Source of the DNA: Candidatus Melainabacteria bacterium
GTDB taxonomy: Bacteria > Cyanobacteriota > Vampirovibrionia > 2-02-FULL-35-15
DNA length: 46,051 nucleotides
NCBI GenBank assembly: GCA_016201905.1
Contig: JACQBQ010000058.1
Location: 1-46,051 of the forward strand
Direction: 5' to 3'
Shown: one piece after another, positions 1 through 7,371 of the stretch
How the letters are laid out: every line of letters starts with the position of its first letter
How positions within the stretch are numbered: the stretch's first letter is position 1
Notes under the pieces: model-generated
Seen by the model: only the letters and a program-made list of their open reading frames with translations
The model's database searches: none
What the model was told of the DNA's origin: nothing
Translations under genes and position numbers: made by a program

Positions 1-78
1 GATGAAATGATACAGGAATATATTAAAGGTCAAGAGGGAGAAAGTATAGATGGGGATATAACGGTTGAGGAGGATTAA
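1..78 (+). CDS. C-terminal end of an unidentified protein (partial)
   Basis: Frame 1 is open from the left edge to a TAA at 76-78 and gives 25 acidic residues ending in DGDITVEED. The start lies outside the window. The tail is too short to assign to a family. A repeat-like hairpin begins directly after the stop, as happens after other genes of this region, which supports it being a real gene end. Confidence 0.5.
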   Translation, partial: DEMIQEYIKGQEGESIDGDITVEED

Positions 79-350
79 CGCAAGCACTTCAGTGCGAGCG
101 TGTTCCAAAGCCCCCAACTTTTAGTTGAGGGTTGTTTACTTCTTAAATCTATAGAATTACTATTATTAGATGCCGCCTCACAGCTCCATTCAATAGCTTC
201 ATTTTCACTCCCTTTAAATTTTCCTTTTAGCCAATAGAATTCAAATCTTTTCAAGGTGTCTAACTTTTGGAGAAAATAATTCTTATCATATGTAGGTAAG
301 ATATAAATTTTTTGACCTAAAGTTTTTAAACTATTTATAAATACTCTCAT
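75..350 (-). CDS. Doubtful 91-residue hypothetical protein
   Basis: An open frame starts at ATG 350 with an AGGAA about five bases upstream, which slightly favours translation. The N-terminal 65 residues are Lys/Phe/Tyr-rich with no recognised motif. The last 20 residues are encoded by the hairpin repeat at 79-131, and the stop overlaps the end of the opposite-strand gene. The C-terminus therefore probably reads into repeat DNA, and the frame may be a remnant or chance. No function is proposed. Confidence 0.25.
   Translation of the reverse strand: MRVFINSLKTLGQKIYILPTYDKNYFLQKLDTLKRFEFYWLKGKFKGSENEAIEWSCEAASNNSNSIDLRSKQPSTKSWGLWNTLALKCLR
79..131 (+). repeat. Half copy of the intergenic hairpin repeat plus a stem-loop
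   Basis: GCACT/AGTGC forms a small hairpin, followed by GAGCGTGTTCCAAAGCC, which resembles the 3' part of the complete repeats at 13813 and 14649 (GAGCGGCGAACTTCCAACCC). The 5' half is missing, since the upstream gene ends at 78. At 111-131 CCCCCAAC and GTTGAGGG pair over a TTTTA loop with one mismatch. The stem could stop transcription of the upstream gene, but no clear T-run follows. Confidence 0.4.
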
Positions 351-424
351 TATTTCCTAAATCACTTATGTAAGTATTTTACTAATAAAATCTAAATTTC
401 TAAAAAGTCGTAGACAGTCTAGAC

Positions 425-471
425 CAAATTAAGAAAAACTAGGCGGGAAACCTTGTTCACTAGGACTCCAC
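425..471 (+). repeat. Intergenic hairpin repeat, copy A (minimal form)
   Basis: AATTAAGAAAAACTAGGC leads into GGGAAACCTTGT, two loop bases, then ACTAGGACTCC. The arms pair with the same interrupted pattern as the longer copies, but there is no inserted top. The 5' AAGCARC box is not recognisable. It sits in the 351-546 gap before the methyltransferase gene, which otherwise shows only AT-rich DNA. Confidence 0.6.
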
Positions 472-546
472 AGTTAATACAGTTATTAAATCAGCTTATA
501 ACTTAAGTTTTTGTAATTTATTCAAGTGATATTATAAAAGTCAATT

Positions 547-1368
547 ATGAAAGCTGATGTAGTTTCAATGGGAATACCTCAGATTGGACTTGGAAAAGTT
601 AGAGAACATTCTTGTCTTGCAAAAAAAGAATTCCCAGAAATAGAAGTAAGTCCTAAACTGATCGAATATCAGGGACGCACATTTCGTGTTCTTAAATCAA
701 GTGACCAGATAGGTTTCAAGGGAGACATCACATATGTAAAAAGAAAGCTAAATCAATTATTTTCACAATACTGTCTTAAGAAAAAGAGTGCTGTGCTTGA
801 TGCCTTTGCTGGATACGGTATCACAACATATGATTGGCTATTAAGTGGTGGAAGAGTTGCGGCAGTTGAGAAAAATAAAAATGTACATGCTTGCCTTACA
901 GAAAACCTAAAAGATTTTCCTGCTGATCAGCTGAAAGTACAACATGCGGATAATGTGAAAGTGATGGAACAACTCCAAGCTTCAGGTGCAAAATTCGATA
1001 CAATCGATCTTGATCCATTTGGCAATGCTTACCAACAATTTAAACTATCTTTGAAATTGCTTGATAAAGGATTTATATGGCTGACCAGTGGTGAACACAT
1101 TAATATGAGAAGAAATTGGAATAGAGATGTGCTTATTTCTCGTTATGGGGAAGAAGTTGTCAAATGTTATGAGGACAAATCAACAATTCCTGAATTTCCA
1201 AAAATAATAGAAAAACACATGAAGTCTGTCAGAAGTGATATCCAGCTTGTAACACACGTCATGAGTCATGCTTGTGCACGAATGTTATTTGCAATTGGTG
1301 CAGCTGTTCCTAGGTCCTTAAAAAGAGAATTCAGTAAGATACCAAGGTACTACGGGTATCTAGCTTAA
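547..1368 (+). CDS. Trm1-like class I SAM-dependent methyltransferase
   Basis: The 273-residue protein has a class I methyltransferase fold: motif I VLDAFAGYGI at residues 83-92, an acidic residue for SAM ribose binding in AAVEKN (E108), and the catalytic motif DLDPFG at 154-159. DPFG is the signature of the Trm1 family, which makes N2,N2-dimethylguanosine at position 26 of tRNA. The protein is clearly shorter than archaeal and eukaryotic Trm1 (about 380 residues or more), and the usual Cys-rich C-terminal part is not visible, so tRNA may not be the substrate. The ATG at 547 follows an AT-rich stretch with no convincing Shine-Dalgarno site. The gene stands alone between repeat copies A and B. 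The methyltransferase fold is certain; the Trm1-like label is moderate. Confidence 0.7.
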   Translation: MKADVVSMGIPQIGLGKVREHSCLAKKEFPEIEVSPKLIEYQGRTFRVLKSSDQIGFKGDITYVKRKLNQLFSQYCLKKKSAVLDAFAGYGITTYDWLLSGGRVAAVEKNKNVHACLTENLKDFPADQLKVQHADNVKVMEQLQASGAKFDTIDLDPFGNAYQQFKLSLKLLDKGFIWLTSGEHINMRRNWNRDVLISRYGEEVVKCYEDKSTIPEFPKIIEKHMKSVRSDIQLVTHVMSHACARMLFAIGAAVPRSLKREFSKIPRYYGYLA

Positions 1369-1416
1369 TTACCCCAGTTGAGAAAAAGGTCAAAATATAC
1401 GTTCTAGAGGCATACA

Positions 1417-1524
1417 TTAAGCAGTCCTCTTATAAAAATCAAGATTTATAAGGTAGGAAACCTTGTCCCCGCTCTGACTCGCATCGAGCGAGGCGAACAC
1501 TTTGTGAGCGGCACTAGGTCTCCA
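1417..1524 (+). repeat. Intergenic hairpin repeat, copy B (extended form)
   Basis: The 5' box TTAAGCAG is followed by CAAGATTTATAAGGTAGG and the stem AACCTTGTCCCCGCTC, which pairs with GAGCGGCACTAGGTC. The top carries two extra hairpins, CTCGC/GCGAG and CAC/GTG, giving a three-way junction. It lies downstream of the methyltransferase gene in the same orientation as the other copies. Confidence 0.75.
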
Positions 1525-1591
1525 AATCATTAAAAAATGTATTATTAATGTATAAATTCATAAGGAAATCCTGACTCTTAACCATTGCTTA

Positions 1592-1625
1592 TATCAATAT
1601 TGATATATATCAAATATGATATAAT
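1592..1625 (+). promoter_or_regulatory. Tandem operators and -10 box of the HigBA-type operon
   Basis: TATCA-ATAT-TGATA at 1592-1605 (inside a 16-bp perfect palindrome) and TATCA-AATA-TGATA at 1608-1621 are two inverted repeats with identical arms and spacer length, 16 bp centre to centre. A TATAAT box at 1620-1625 overlaps the second, and the toxin ATG is at 1632, so the transcript may be leaderless. This is the layout expected for autorepression by a helix-turn-helix antitoxin. Confidence 0.6.
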
Positions 1626-1631
1626 GCATCT

Positions 1632-1985
1632 ATGTCGTGGAATATAGAAATGTATGAAACGGAAGGAGGTAGAAAACCTGTAGAAGAATTCTTAATGGCA
1701 TTACCAAAAAATCATGAGACCAAAGCTAACATTTTAATACAAAGATTGTCTCAAGAAGGAAATATGTTTAGGTTTCCATTCACTAAAACTATATCTGGGA
1801 AATTAAAAGAATTAAGGATTCAAGCATCACCAAATATCTACAGAATCTTTTACTTTGCTCATATTGATAAAAAGTTTGTTCTATTACATGGATTTACCAA
1901 GAAGACAGAACAAACACCAAGAAAAGAAATAAGAATTGCTGAAAATAGGATGAGTGAATATATAAGGAGATACAAAAATGGCTAA
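1632..1985 (+). CDS. higB: HigB/RelE-family toxin (Gp49-like)
   Basis: The 117-residue protein has the layout of the Gp49/HigB branch of the RelE superfamily: an N-terminal YETEGGRKPVEEFL segment, a central GKLKELRIQASPNIYRIFY core and FVLLHGFTKKTEQTPRKEI near the C-terminus. These toxins are ribosome-dependent mRNA interferases. Family-typical features visible are the basic KELR and RIFY strands and the HGFTKK strand. The gene precedes its antitoxin and overlaps it by 8 bp, the inverted toxin-first order typical of HigBA. Regulation is probably through the two inverted repeats at 1592-1621. Family assignment is firm; activity is inferred. Confidence 0.85.
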   Translation: MSWNIEMYETEGGRKPVEEFLMALPKNHETKANILIQRLSQEGNMFRFPFTKTISGKLKELRIQASPNIYRIFYFAHIDKKFVLLHGFTKKTEQTPRKEIRIAENRMSEYIRRYKNG

Positions 1986-2295
1986 AAGAAAAAAAACAAA
2001 CTATGAGATATATTTTGAGAAACAAATGAAGGATCCAGAATTTAAGAGATTATATGGAGAAGAAGAAGCTAAGTTCTCTGTTTCTCAAAAGATAAAGCAT
2101 CTTAGAGAAAAACTCGGTATAACTCAACAACATCTAGCTAAGCTTACGCATACTTCACAAGCTGCAATTGCAAGAATAGAAAGTGCAGACTATGAAGGTC
2201 ATTCACTTTCTAAACTCTATGAGATTTCTGAAGCATTAGGTGCAAAATTAGTAATTGATTTTATTCCTATAAAAAATATAAGGAAATCAGCTTGA
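1978..2295 (+). CDS. higA: HigA-like XRE-family antitoxin
   Basis: The 105-residue protein has an XRE-type helix-turn-helix at about residues 38-85 (KIKHLREKLGITQQHLAK, then TSQAAIARIES as recognition helix), followed by a short C-terminal strand ALGAKLVIDFIPI. The Lys-rich N-terminal 35 residues probably wrap the toxin. It overlaps the toxin gene by 8 bp, so the two are translationally coupled. It should neutralise the toxin and repress the operon by binding the paired operators upstream. Repeat copy C begins six bases after its stop. Confidence 0.85.
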   Translation: MAKRKKTNYEIYFEKQMKDPEFKRLYGEEEAKFSVSQKIKHLREKLGITQQHLAKLTHTSQAAIARIESADYEGHSLSKLYEISEALGAKLVIDFIPIKNIRKSA

Positions 2296-2300
2296 TTTTC

Positions 2301-2370
2301 AAGTAACCTTCAAATCCAGGTTAAGGTTTATAAGGTGGGAAACCTTGAATCGAATGTAAGTCCAGATTTT
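2301..2370 (+). repeat. Intergenic hairpin repeat, copy C (3' arm decayed)
   Basis: It starts with AAGTAACCTT, which pairs perfectly (AACCTT/AAGGTT) with the following GGTTAAGGTTTATAAGG, then GGGAAACCTTG. The 3' arm is degenerate (GTAAGTCCAGATTTT). The distance from the 5' box to GGGAAACC matches the other copies (36-38 bases). It directly follows the antitoxin gene. Confidence 0.6.
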
Positions 2371-2473
2371 GTACCATCTTGGATAAGTTTAAATGGTTTA
2401 GCCAGTTCTACAAAGAGTTTGCGGTCTTTTAAATAAAAGTGGGAAACTCATTAATCAGAAAGGATACTAAGAT

Positions 2474-3610
2474 TTAACTTAATTCTTTAATTAATGATTT
2501 GAGATCAATGAATTGTACTTTTAGGTTTCCAAATTTCCTGGATAAGTTCATATCAATATCACTTGCTACCAAGTAATTATCTCCACTTGGATACTGCCTT
2601 CTAAAAGCTTCTAATCCTGAAGGATTAAAGTGATCGCTTCTCCATTTACATTCAATAGCAATTGGCTCTTTCCCTCTCTTCTTTAAGATGAAGTCTACCT
2701 CATGTCCTCTCTTATCTCTCCAATAATTTATTTGTTTTGTTTGCAAATTTGCTTGGATCTCATTTAAAACAAAATGCTCCCAAAGGTAACCCAAATCTTC
2801 ATTTCGAAGTTTTTCCCAGCCTTTGTAATAGCATATAAATCCAGTATCAAAAGCATAGACCTTTGGTGCAGAAACTATTTCAGTTGGTTTGTAGGTGCTG
2901 AAAGGCTTAATTATATGAAATACAAAAGTTGATTCTAAAATTCTTAAATAATTATTTATTGTTTGCCTACTAACCTCACAAGGTTTTGCAAATTTAGACG
3001 CTTCAAATATTCCACTACTTTGATTAAGTACAAGATCAAAAAACTTTTGAAATGAATCTTTTCTTTCTAATCTAAAAAGTTCTTGAATATCTTTAGCCCA
3101 GTAATCATCCATCCACTCCTGGAAATACCTTTCAGGAATTTTCTCTGACATAAAAAACGGTGGTAAACCGCCCATAAAAAGGCGATGTTCCAGATCTTTG
3201 TTTCTAAAATCCAATAGGTCATTAGTGATCATCGGTGTTAACCATAACTGTATTTTTCTTCCTGTCAAAGTATCTTTAAATTTCTTTGAAGCAGTAATCG
3301 TTGATGATCCGGTTGCAATTATTTTTATACTGCCAAAATGATCAGTTGCAATTTTTAACAGTTCTGATGGATTGTCAAGTCTATGAACTTCATCTAAAAT
3401 AATTCTTTTACCTTTCAATTTTTCTAAGAATTCTTCTGGCTCACTCATTAGTTTTCGTGTTTTAGGTAATTCACAATCAAAGTATTCCACTTTTTCTAAA
3501 GATTGACAAAGATATGTTTTTCCTACTCTTCTAACGCCAGTTAACCAAATCAAAGTTCTTTCTTTCCACAAGTCATTTATTTGGTTTATCCAGAAATTCC
3601 TTTTAGCCAT
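2474..3610 (-). CDS. AAA_14 ATPase with DUF4143-like C-terminal domain
   Basis: The 378-residue protein has a Walker A GVRRVGKT (residues 25-32), Walker B RIILDEVHRL with D73/E74, and a sensor-like ATGSS, followed by a winged-helix-like segment and a C-terminal region with EVDFILKKRGKEPIAIECKW (about 304-325). The D...ExK arrangement in that segment is reminiscent of a PD-(D/E)XK nuclease fold. This AAA_14 plus DUF4143 architecture is common in bacteria and archaea, often next to mobile DNA, and its substrate is unknown. ATG 3610 (MAKRNFW) is preferred; an upstream ATG at 3628 adds MLLSLH. No good Shine-Dalgarno site precedes either. The gene is alone between repeat copies C and D, opposite to the repeats. 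Confidence 0.85.
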   Translation of the reverse strand: MAKRNFWINQINDLWKERTLIWLTGVRRVGKTYLCQSLEKVEYFDCELPKTRKLMSEPEEFLEKLKGKRIILDEVHRLDNPSELLKIATDHFGSIKIIATGSSTITASKKFKDTLTGRKIQLWLTPMITNDLLDFRNKDLEHRLFMGGLPPFFMSEKIPERYFQEWMDDYWAKDIQELFRLERKDSFQKFFDLVLNQSSGIFEASKFAKPCEVSRQTINNYLRILESTFVFHIIKPFSTYKPTEIVSAPKVYAFDTGFICYYKGWEKLRNEDLGYLWEHFVLNEIQANLQTKQINYWRDKRGHEVDFILKKRGKEPIAIECKWRSDHFNPSGLEAFRRQYPSGDNYLVASDIDMNLSRKFGNLKVQFIDLKSLIKELS

Positions 3611-3676
3611 ATGTAATGATAATAGCATATAGTGCTACTAAACGCAACTATAGTATCAATTGGTACGTTATATCTT

Positions 3677-3798
3677 AAGCTGCTTTCAGTGGTATATTAA
3701 GGTTCACAAGATGGGAAACCTTGCCCCCGCCCCTTTTTGGGGCAAGGCTTGCCTCACTCACAAAGTGAGTGGGCGGCACGAGGCCTCCAGATTCTTTT
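3677..3798 (+). repeat. Intergenic hairpin repeat, copy D (extended form)
   Basis: AAGCTGCTTT opens the copy; TTAAGGTTCACAAGATG leads to GGGAAACCTTGCCCCCGCCC, which pairs imperfectly with GGGCGGCACGAGGCCTCC. Inserted hairpins include CCCC/GGGG and CACTCAC/GTGAGTG. The gap 3629-4032 otherwise contains only AT-rich DNA and a -10-like TATAAT at about 4013 ahead of the hydrolase gene. Confidence 0.75.
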
Positions 3799-4032
3799 TT
3801 ACGCAATACACAAATTTTCGATAAACAAAATCTACGCTGTGTTTATAAATTACTTTTCTTATTTAAGAGTGAGTTAAACCTAATCTTTCAAAATAAAAAA
3901 TGTGGCAGATGCCGAAAATCTAAAGTATTTACAGAGTTAATTTTATTCTGGTAATTCACATAAAACTGGTGGGGAAAAAATTTTAACGCTGTGGTGATTA
4001 AACTATTACTGTATAATTTATATAACCTATAA

Positions 4033-5334
4033 ATGACAGTAAAAATTAGCAACAATCCTTTTTTGCCAATAGGAGTACCCTATGTTACTCAGGCAGGCCT
4101 CTTTGCTGGTAGAAGTACTATTAAACATATTACAAGATTCCTGGGAGAGCACAGTTCGGTCACGCCTGTAGTAAATCCAATGATATTATTTGCCAGGAAT
4201 ATGCTAGCAGCTAAAGATTGGTTTTCAAGAAAAATTGATTCTGTTAGAAGAGGAATAGCAAAATCTAGGCTCAGAGTTGTTGCAAAAGAACTTGAATCAA
4301 AGAAAGAAATTAGTGATAAAAGAGCTTGGGTTAAAGGATTTTGTTCTTTGAAAGATTCTTCTGATTTATCTTTGTTTGTTGAAAGATATATTTTAAATCT
4401 TCTGGATAAAAAAGTGTCCGGATTTTCCCCACGGGTATTTGGAACTACCTTAAATGATAGATTGTCAGACATTGTTACTGAATACCAAGAAAATTTATTA
4501 GATGAACTTGGTAGTACAGGATTAACTTCTGGTCATATACAAAGAGGAAAAATTGCTAATAGGGTTTTTGATTTGCTTACGCCAAGAGTTGCTGTTCTTG
4601 GAGGTCACAGTCAGGGAGGATTAACAGCTTTACAGTCTTTGCAGGAAAAAAATAATGATATTTCAATTGTTCTTGGCTGGGGCATGCCAACAAATGGGGT
4701 AAATCCAGAAAGAATTCCTGCACCGTGGCTACTTAAAAGAGTATCTCCAATGGTGGGTGAATTAACAGCTGGAAGTTCTGAACTTATAAAAGCCAAAACA
4801 ACACCTTGTCCTATTGATACGACTATAATTGCTATAGACTCAAAGGACAGAAAAGATGATGTAATTCTTCCTAATAGTCTCTCCTCCGATATATCAAACG
4901 CTCATCATGTAGAGGTAGGTCCGAAAAAGGCTAAAGCTACAAATGTTTTAGGTGGCCTGCAGACTCCCATAGGATATCTATTGGATCATCCACCATGGTT
5001 CCTTAGGACAAGAGCAGAAAGAAATTTGTATCATTTTTCATATCTGGATGAAAGGCATGTCCCGTACTTCTTCTCAGAGGAAAAAGGCAGTTTAGTTTTT
5101 GAGTTTGGTATAGGGCAGAACGCAGTGGAAAATACCCGACAGCTTTTACACCCCTCTAATAATGGACTTTTACAGTCAAATTATTTGCAATGGCTCTTAG
5201 AAAAAATTAAATCCAAAGAACTTAATTTTGATCTTTCTGATATAAAGTCAGAACTGGAAGAACTACAGAAATTATCCATGCCATTTCGGGGTAGTGAATA
5301 TGAACTTGCTCAAGAAGTGTCTAATTTAATATGA
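4033..5334 (+). CDS. Alpha/beta-hydrolase, lipase-like protein
   Basis: The 433-residue protein has a nucleophile elbow LGGHSQGGLTAL with the candidate nucleophile S193, preceded by the hydrophobic strand PRVAVLGG, as in lipases and other alpha/beta hydrolases. The catalytic Asp and His cannot be fixed; the later IIAIDSKDRKDD and DERHVPYF segments hold candidates. The first 160 residues are basic and helical without recognised motifs. No clear signal peptide is seen. ATG 4033 lies a few bases after TATAT/TATAAC boxes, so the mRNA may be short-leadered. The gene stands alone between repeat copies D and E. The fold is likely; the substrate is unknown. Confidence 0.65.
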   Translation: MTVKISNNPFLPIGVPYVTQAGLFAGRSTIKHITRFLGEHSSVTPVVNPMILFARNMLAAKDWFSRKIDSVRRGIAKSRLRVVAKELESKKEISDKRAWVKGFCSLKDSSDLSLFVERYILNLLDKKVSGFSPRVFGTTLNDRLSDIVTEYQENLLDELGSTGLTSGHIQRGKIANRVFDLLTPRVAVLGGHSQGGLTALQSLQEKNNDISIVLGWGMPTNGVNPERIPAPWLLKRVSPMVGELTAGSSELIKAKTTPCPIDTTIIAIDSKDRKDDVILPNSLSSDISNAHHVEVGPKKAKATNVLGGLQTPIGYLLDHPPWFLRTRAERNLYHFSYLDERHVPYFFSEEKGSLVFEFGIGQNAVENTRQLLHPSNNGLLQSNYLQWLLEKIKSKELNFDLSDIKSELEELQKLSMPFRGSEYELAQEVSNLI

Positions 5335-5347
5335 TTATTTAAGTATT

Positions 5348-5400
5348 AAGCAGCCTGTGAACCTAGATTAAGATTTACAAAGTGGAAACCAGGCCTCCAC
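5348..5400 (+). repeat. Intergenic hairpin repeat, copy E (minimal form)
   Basis: AAGCAGCCTG is followed by GATTAAGATTTACAAA and the hairpin GTGGAAACC-A-GGCCTCCAC at 5382-5400. The arms pair, with A·C mismatches at the same place as in longer copies. No extra hairpin is inserted. It lies between the ends of the hydrolase gene and the convergent toxin gene. Confidence 0.7.
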
Positions 5401-5419
5401 CAAGTTTAATAAGTTCGCA

Positions 5420-5707
5420 TTATTTATAAACACTCTTACTACCAGAATGTCTACCAATATCTAAAAGTAAAATTACTAACTTATTTTCAATTTGCATCCA
5501 AATAATTCTTATATCACCAGTCACAAATGAGCTATAAATCTCTCCATATTGAGATAAGAAAACTTTATGAGTTTTCAAGGACTTATATTTAGGATTTGAT
5601 CTTAATAGTTCAAGCGTTTTTTCAACTGCACTCTGTAATTTCTTATTTTTTCCGGTGAGTTTCTTATACTTCTTTCTAAAGTTACTTGTAGTCTGTAATT
5701 CATACAT
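5420..5707 (-). CDS. RelE/YafQ-family mRNA interferase toxin
   Basis: The 95-residue protein matches the compact RelE/YafQ/ParE toxin fold: FRKKYKKLTGKNKKLQ helix, SNPKYKSLKTHKV loop, GEIYSSFVTGDIRIIW central strands and a C-terminal LLLDIGRHSGSK strand with His, close to the YafQ catalytic region (DIGTHSDLF-like). YafQ toxins cut mRNA on the ribosome. The gene follows its antitoxin with a 4-bp gap, in the usual antitoxin-first order. It would be regulated by the antitoxin at the operator at 6010-6037. Assignment to the superfamily is strong; the exact subfamily is an inference. Confidence 0.8.
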   Translation of the reverse strand: MYELQTTSNFRKKYKKLTGKNKKLQSAVEKTLELLRSNPKYKSLKTHKVFLSQYGEIYSSFVTGDIRIIWMQIENKLVILLLDIGRHSGSKSVYK

Positions 5708-5711
5708 AATA

Positions 5712-6005
5712 TTAGTCTTCTATTAACTGATTATGTAAGGATTTAGAAAAATTAAGCTTTCTGGTTTTTCCTTCTTTGTATTCTACAAGTCCTTCAGCAA
5801 TTATTTGTTTTAAGTTATCAACATTAGAATTTTCAAAACCCAATTTACTTACAAAGGATATAACCAAATTATTGTTTACAAAATTAGTTAGTAAAAGTCT
5901 CACTATCTCATTAACTGAGCTAAACCCGACTTCTTTAGCCTTTTTCTTAAGTTTATTATTTAGCTCTTCAGAAATAGGGACCTGTAATTTTAATTGATAA
6001 GTCAT
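5712..6005 (-). CDS. RelB/DinJ-like ribbon-helix-helix antitoxin
   Basis: The 97-residue protein opens with a short strand and helices (LKLQVPISEELNNKLKKKA, then GFSSVNEIVRLLLTNFV), the pattern of ribbon-helix-helix DNA-binding antitoxins. The remaining charged tail (EGLVEYKEGKTRKLNF) probably covers the toxin. AGAGAGG lies nine bases before the ATG. The promoter region carries three direct repeats spaced 11 bp, which suits cooperative binding by ribbon-helix-helix dimers. It is the first gene of the operon with the RelE/YafQ-like toxin. Confidence 0.75.
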   Translation of the reverse strand: MTYQLKLQVPISEELNNKLKKKAKEVGFSSVNEIVRLLLTNFVNNNLVISFVSKLGFENSNVDNLKQIIAEGLVEYKEGKTRKLNFSKSLHNQLIED

Positions 6006-6009
6006 AAAC

Positions 6010-6037
6010 TATACCTCTCTTATACCATGATTATACC
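6010..6037 (-). promoter_or_regulatory. Three 11-bp-spaced direct repeats upstream of the antitoxin operon
   Basis: TATACC occurs at 6010, 6021 and 6032 on the + strand (GGTATA on the coding strand), exactly one DNA turn apart. The array includes -10-like TATAAT/TATAAG sequences on the - strand and sits just before the Shine-Dalgarno site of the antitoxin. It is a good candidate operator for autoregulation by the ribbon-helix-helix protein. Confidence 0.55.
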
Positions 6038-6078
6038 TTAATAGGAGTATATCTAATCAAGGTACAATTAGAATAATT

Positions 6079-6155
6079 AAGCAACTTTTAATAAAGGGTT
6101 AAGATTCACTAGGTGAGAAACCTTGTCCCCGCGCTGAAAGGGCACTAGGTCTCCA
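6079..6155 (+). repeat. Intergenic hairpin repeat, copy F (near consensus)
   Basis: The box AAGCAACTTTTAA pairs with the later TTAAGATT to form hairpin 1. Hairpin 2 is GAGAAACCTTGTCCCC with GGGCACTAGGTCTCC over a short loop. The copy lies upstream of the RelE/DinJ-like operon and just after the end of the HEAT-like gene. Confidence 0.75.
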
Positions 6156-6167
6156 ATAGGTTTAAGA

Positions 6168-7058
6168 CTACACTTGTAAGTCTTTTAAAGCGTAAGCTCC
6201 TTGTTGTTTACATAGATTATAGCTCTGAGTATCCTGTGAATAAAGTATTAGTTCTCCTGAAGCTATGTTAGACAATAAATTTCTTATTAACTTAGTTCCA
6301 TACTTTTTAATGTAATAAGTTACAACGGTCTTTGCTTCTGCTTTTTGTATTAAATCGCTCTCAAGATCAGATTGAATCCCCATGTGGATAAATTCAATGG
6401 CTTCTTTTATCATTTGATCGATTGTGATACTGAAGGGTATTGTATCTAATTTGCTTTCTAATGCATGCAGTATTGTAGAATCTTTATGATGATACTGTAG
6501 TGCACTAATAACAAATTTTTGAACTCCCTCGCTCTCATCATTTAAGCATTTTATTAGAGCAGGATTTACAGGACCATCAAGTGTCCTCATGACTAATGTA
6601 TAAAAAGCAGCTGCCCTAATTTGAGGATTATTGTTATTAAGTAAGTTTAGTAATTTTGTTGTAAGTTTGGATTCATAAGATTTATCTATTTCATTTTGAT
6701 GAAATACAATCTTGCTTGTTAATTGCATATCCATAAAGTAAGTCAGGCAACAAATTGCTTGGGATCTAAGTTCTGCATCAAATTCAGATTCATCAAATGC
6801 AATCTTATTTAACACTTCAAATAGTTCATTTTCTTTATTAGCTTTTTTATATTTGTCCACAAGTTCGCATCTTAGCTCGTATTGCTTTAATTTGTCATCT
6901 AATGGAGATTTCTCATTGCTACTTTTAGATTTAATAACTTCTCTTAATTGGTTAATTACTTGATCTTTTGCAGATGCATGATAATTTTCATCTGATGCCC
7001 TTACAGGTGTACCAAATAAACCAACTATTTTTTTAAATCCACTTATTATAATTGACAT
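6168..7058 (-). CDS. HEAT-like repeat protein of unknown function
   Basis: The 296-residue protein is helical and contains HEAT/armadillo-like pairs, clearest around residues 140-200 (NPQIRAAAFYTLVMRT, then SEGVQKFVISALQYHH). HEAT repeats form protein-binding solenoids, and the partner is unknown. There is no signal peptide or catalytic motif. A strong AGAAGGAGATT Shine-Dalgarno site precedes ATG 7058. It lies alone between repeat copies F and G. The HEAT call is by pattern only. Confidence 0.55.
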   Translation of the reverse strand: MSIIISGFKKIVGLFGTPVRASDENYHASAKDQVINQLREVIKSKSSNEKSPLDDKLKQYELRCELVDKYKKANKENELFEVLNKIAFDESEFDAELRSQAICCLTYFMDMQLTSKIVFHQNEIDKSYESKLTTKLLNLLNNNNPQIRAAAFYTLVMRTLDGPVNPALIKCLNDESEGVQKFVISALQYHHKDSTILHALESKLDTIPFSITIDQMIKEAIEFIHMGIQSDLESDLIQKAEAKTVVTYYIKKYGTKLIRNLLSNIASGELILYSQDTQSYNLCKQQGAYALKDLQV

Positions 7059-7176
7059 AACTAATCTCCTTCTAAAAAATTTAAATTAATTAATGGTCCT
7101 AATATTTTACTATAAAGTAGCTTGAAACTAAGCAATAAAGATTTTGAATCAAACTCTTAATCCGGTATATACTTTC

Positions 7177-7270
7177 AAGCAGCTTTTGCTAGAAAATTTG
7201 GATTTACTAGGTGAGAAATATTATTCCTGCCTTGGCAGGTCCGCCTCGGCAGAAACCAGGTCTCCAGATT
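7177..7270 (+). repeat. Intergenic hairpin repeat, copy G (diverged)
   Basis: AAGCAGCTTTTGC is followed by GGATTTACTAGGTGAGAAA, an inserted hairpin CCTGCC-TT-GGCAGG, and the 3' arm ACCAGGTCTCCAGATTTTT. The 5' arm has changed (AAATATTATT instead of AAACCTTGTC), so hairpin 2 is weaker. It separates the HEAT-like gene from the peptidase operon. Confidence 0.65.
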
Positions 7271-7371
7271 TTTATATAGCACAAAACAAATTTATGCTTC
7301 ACTCGGTCAATCACTTTTATAAAAATTGAATTTGCTGTACAAGCTGTAAATTATTACAAACTAGAACTCGA

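Noticed and set aside
3769-3954. 61-residue + strand frame
   Set aside because: Starts inside repeat copy D, has no ribosome site and no protein-like features.
7144-7329. 61-residue + strand frame
   Set aside because: Runs through repeat copy G; its middle is encoded by the repeat hairpin.
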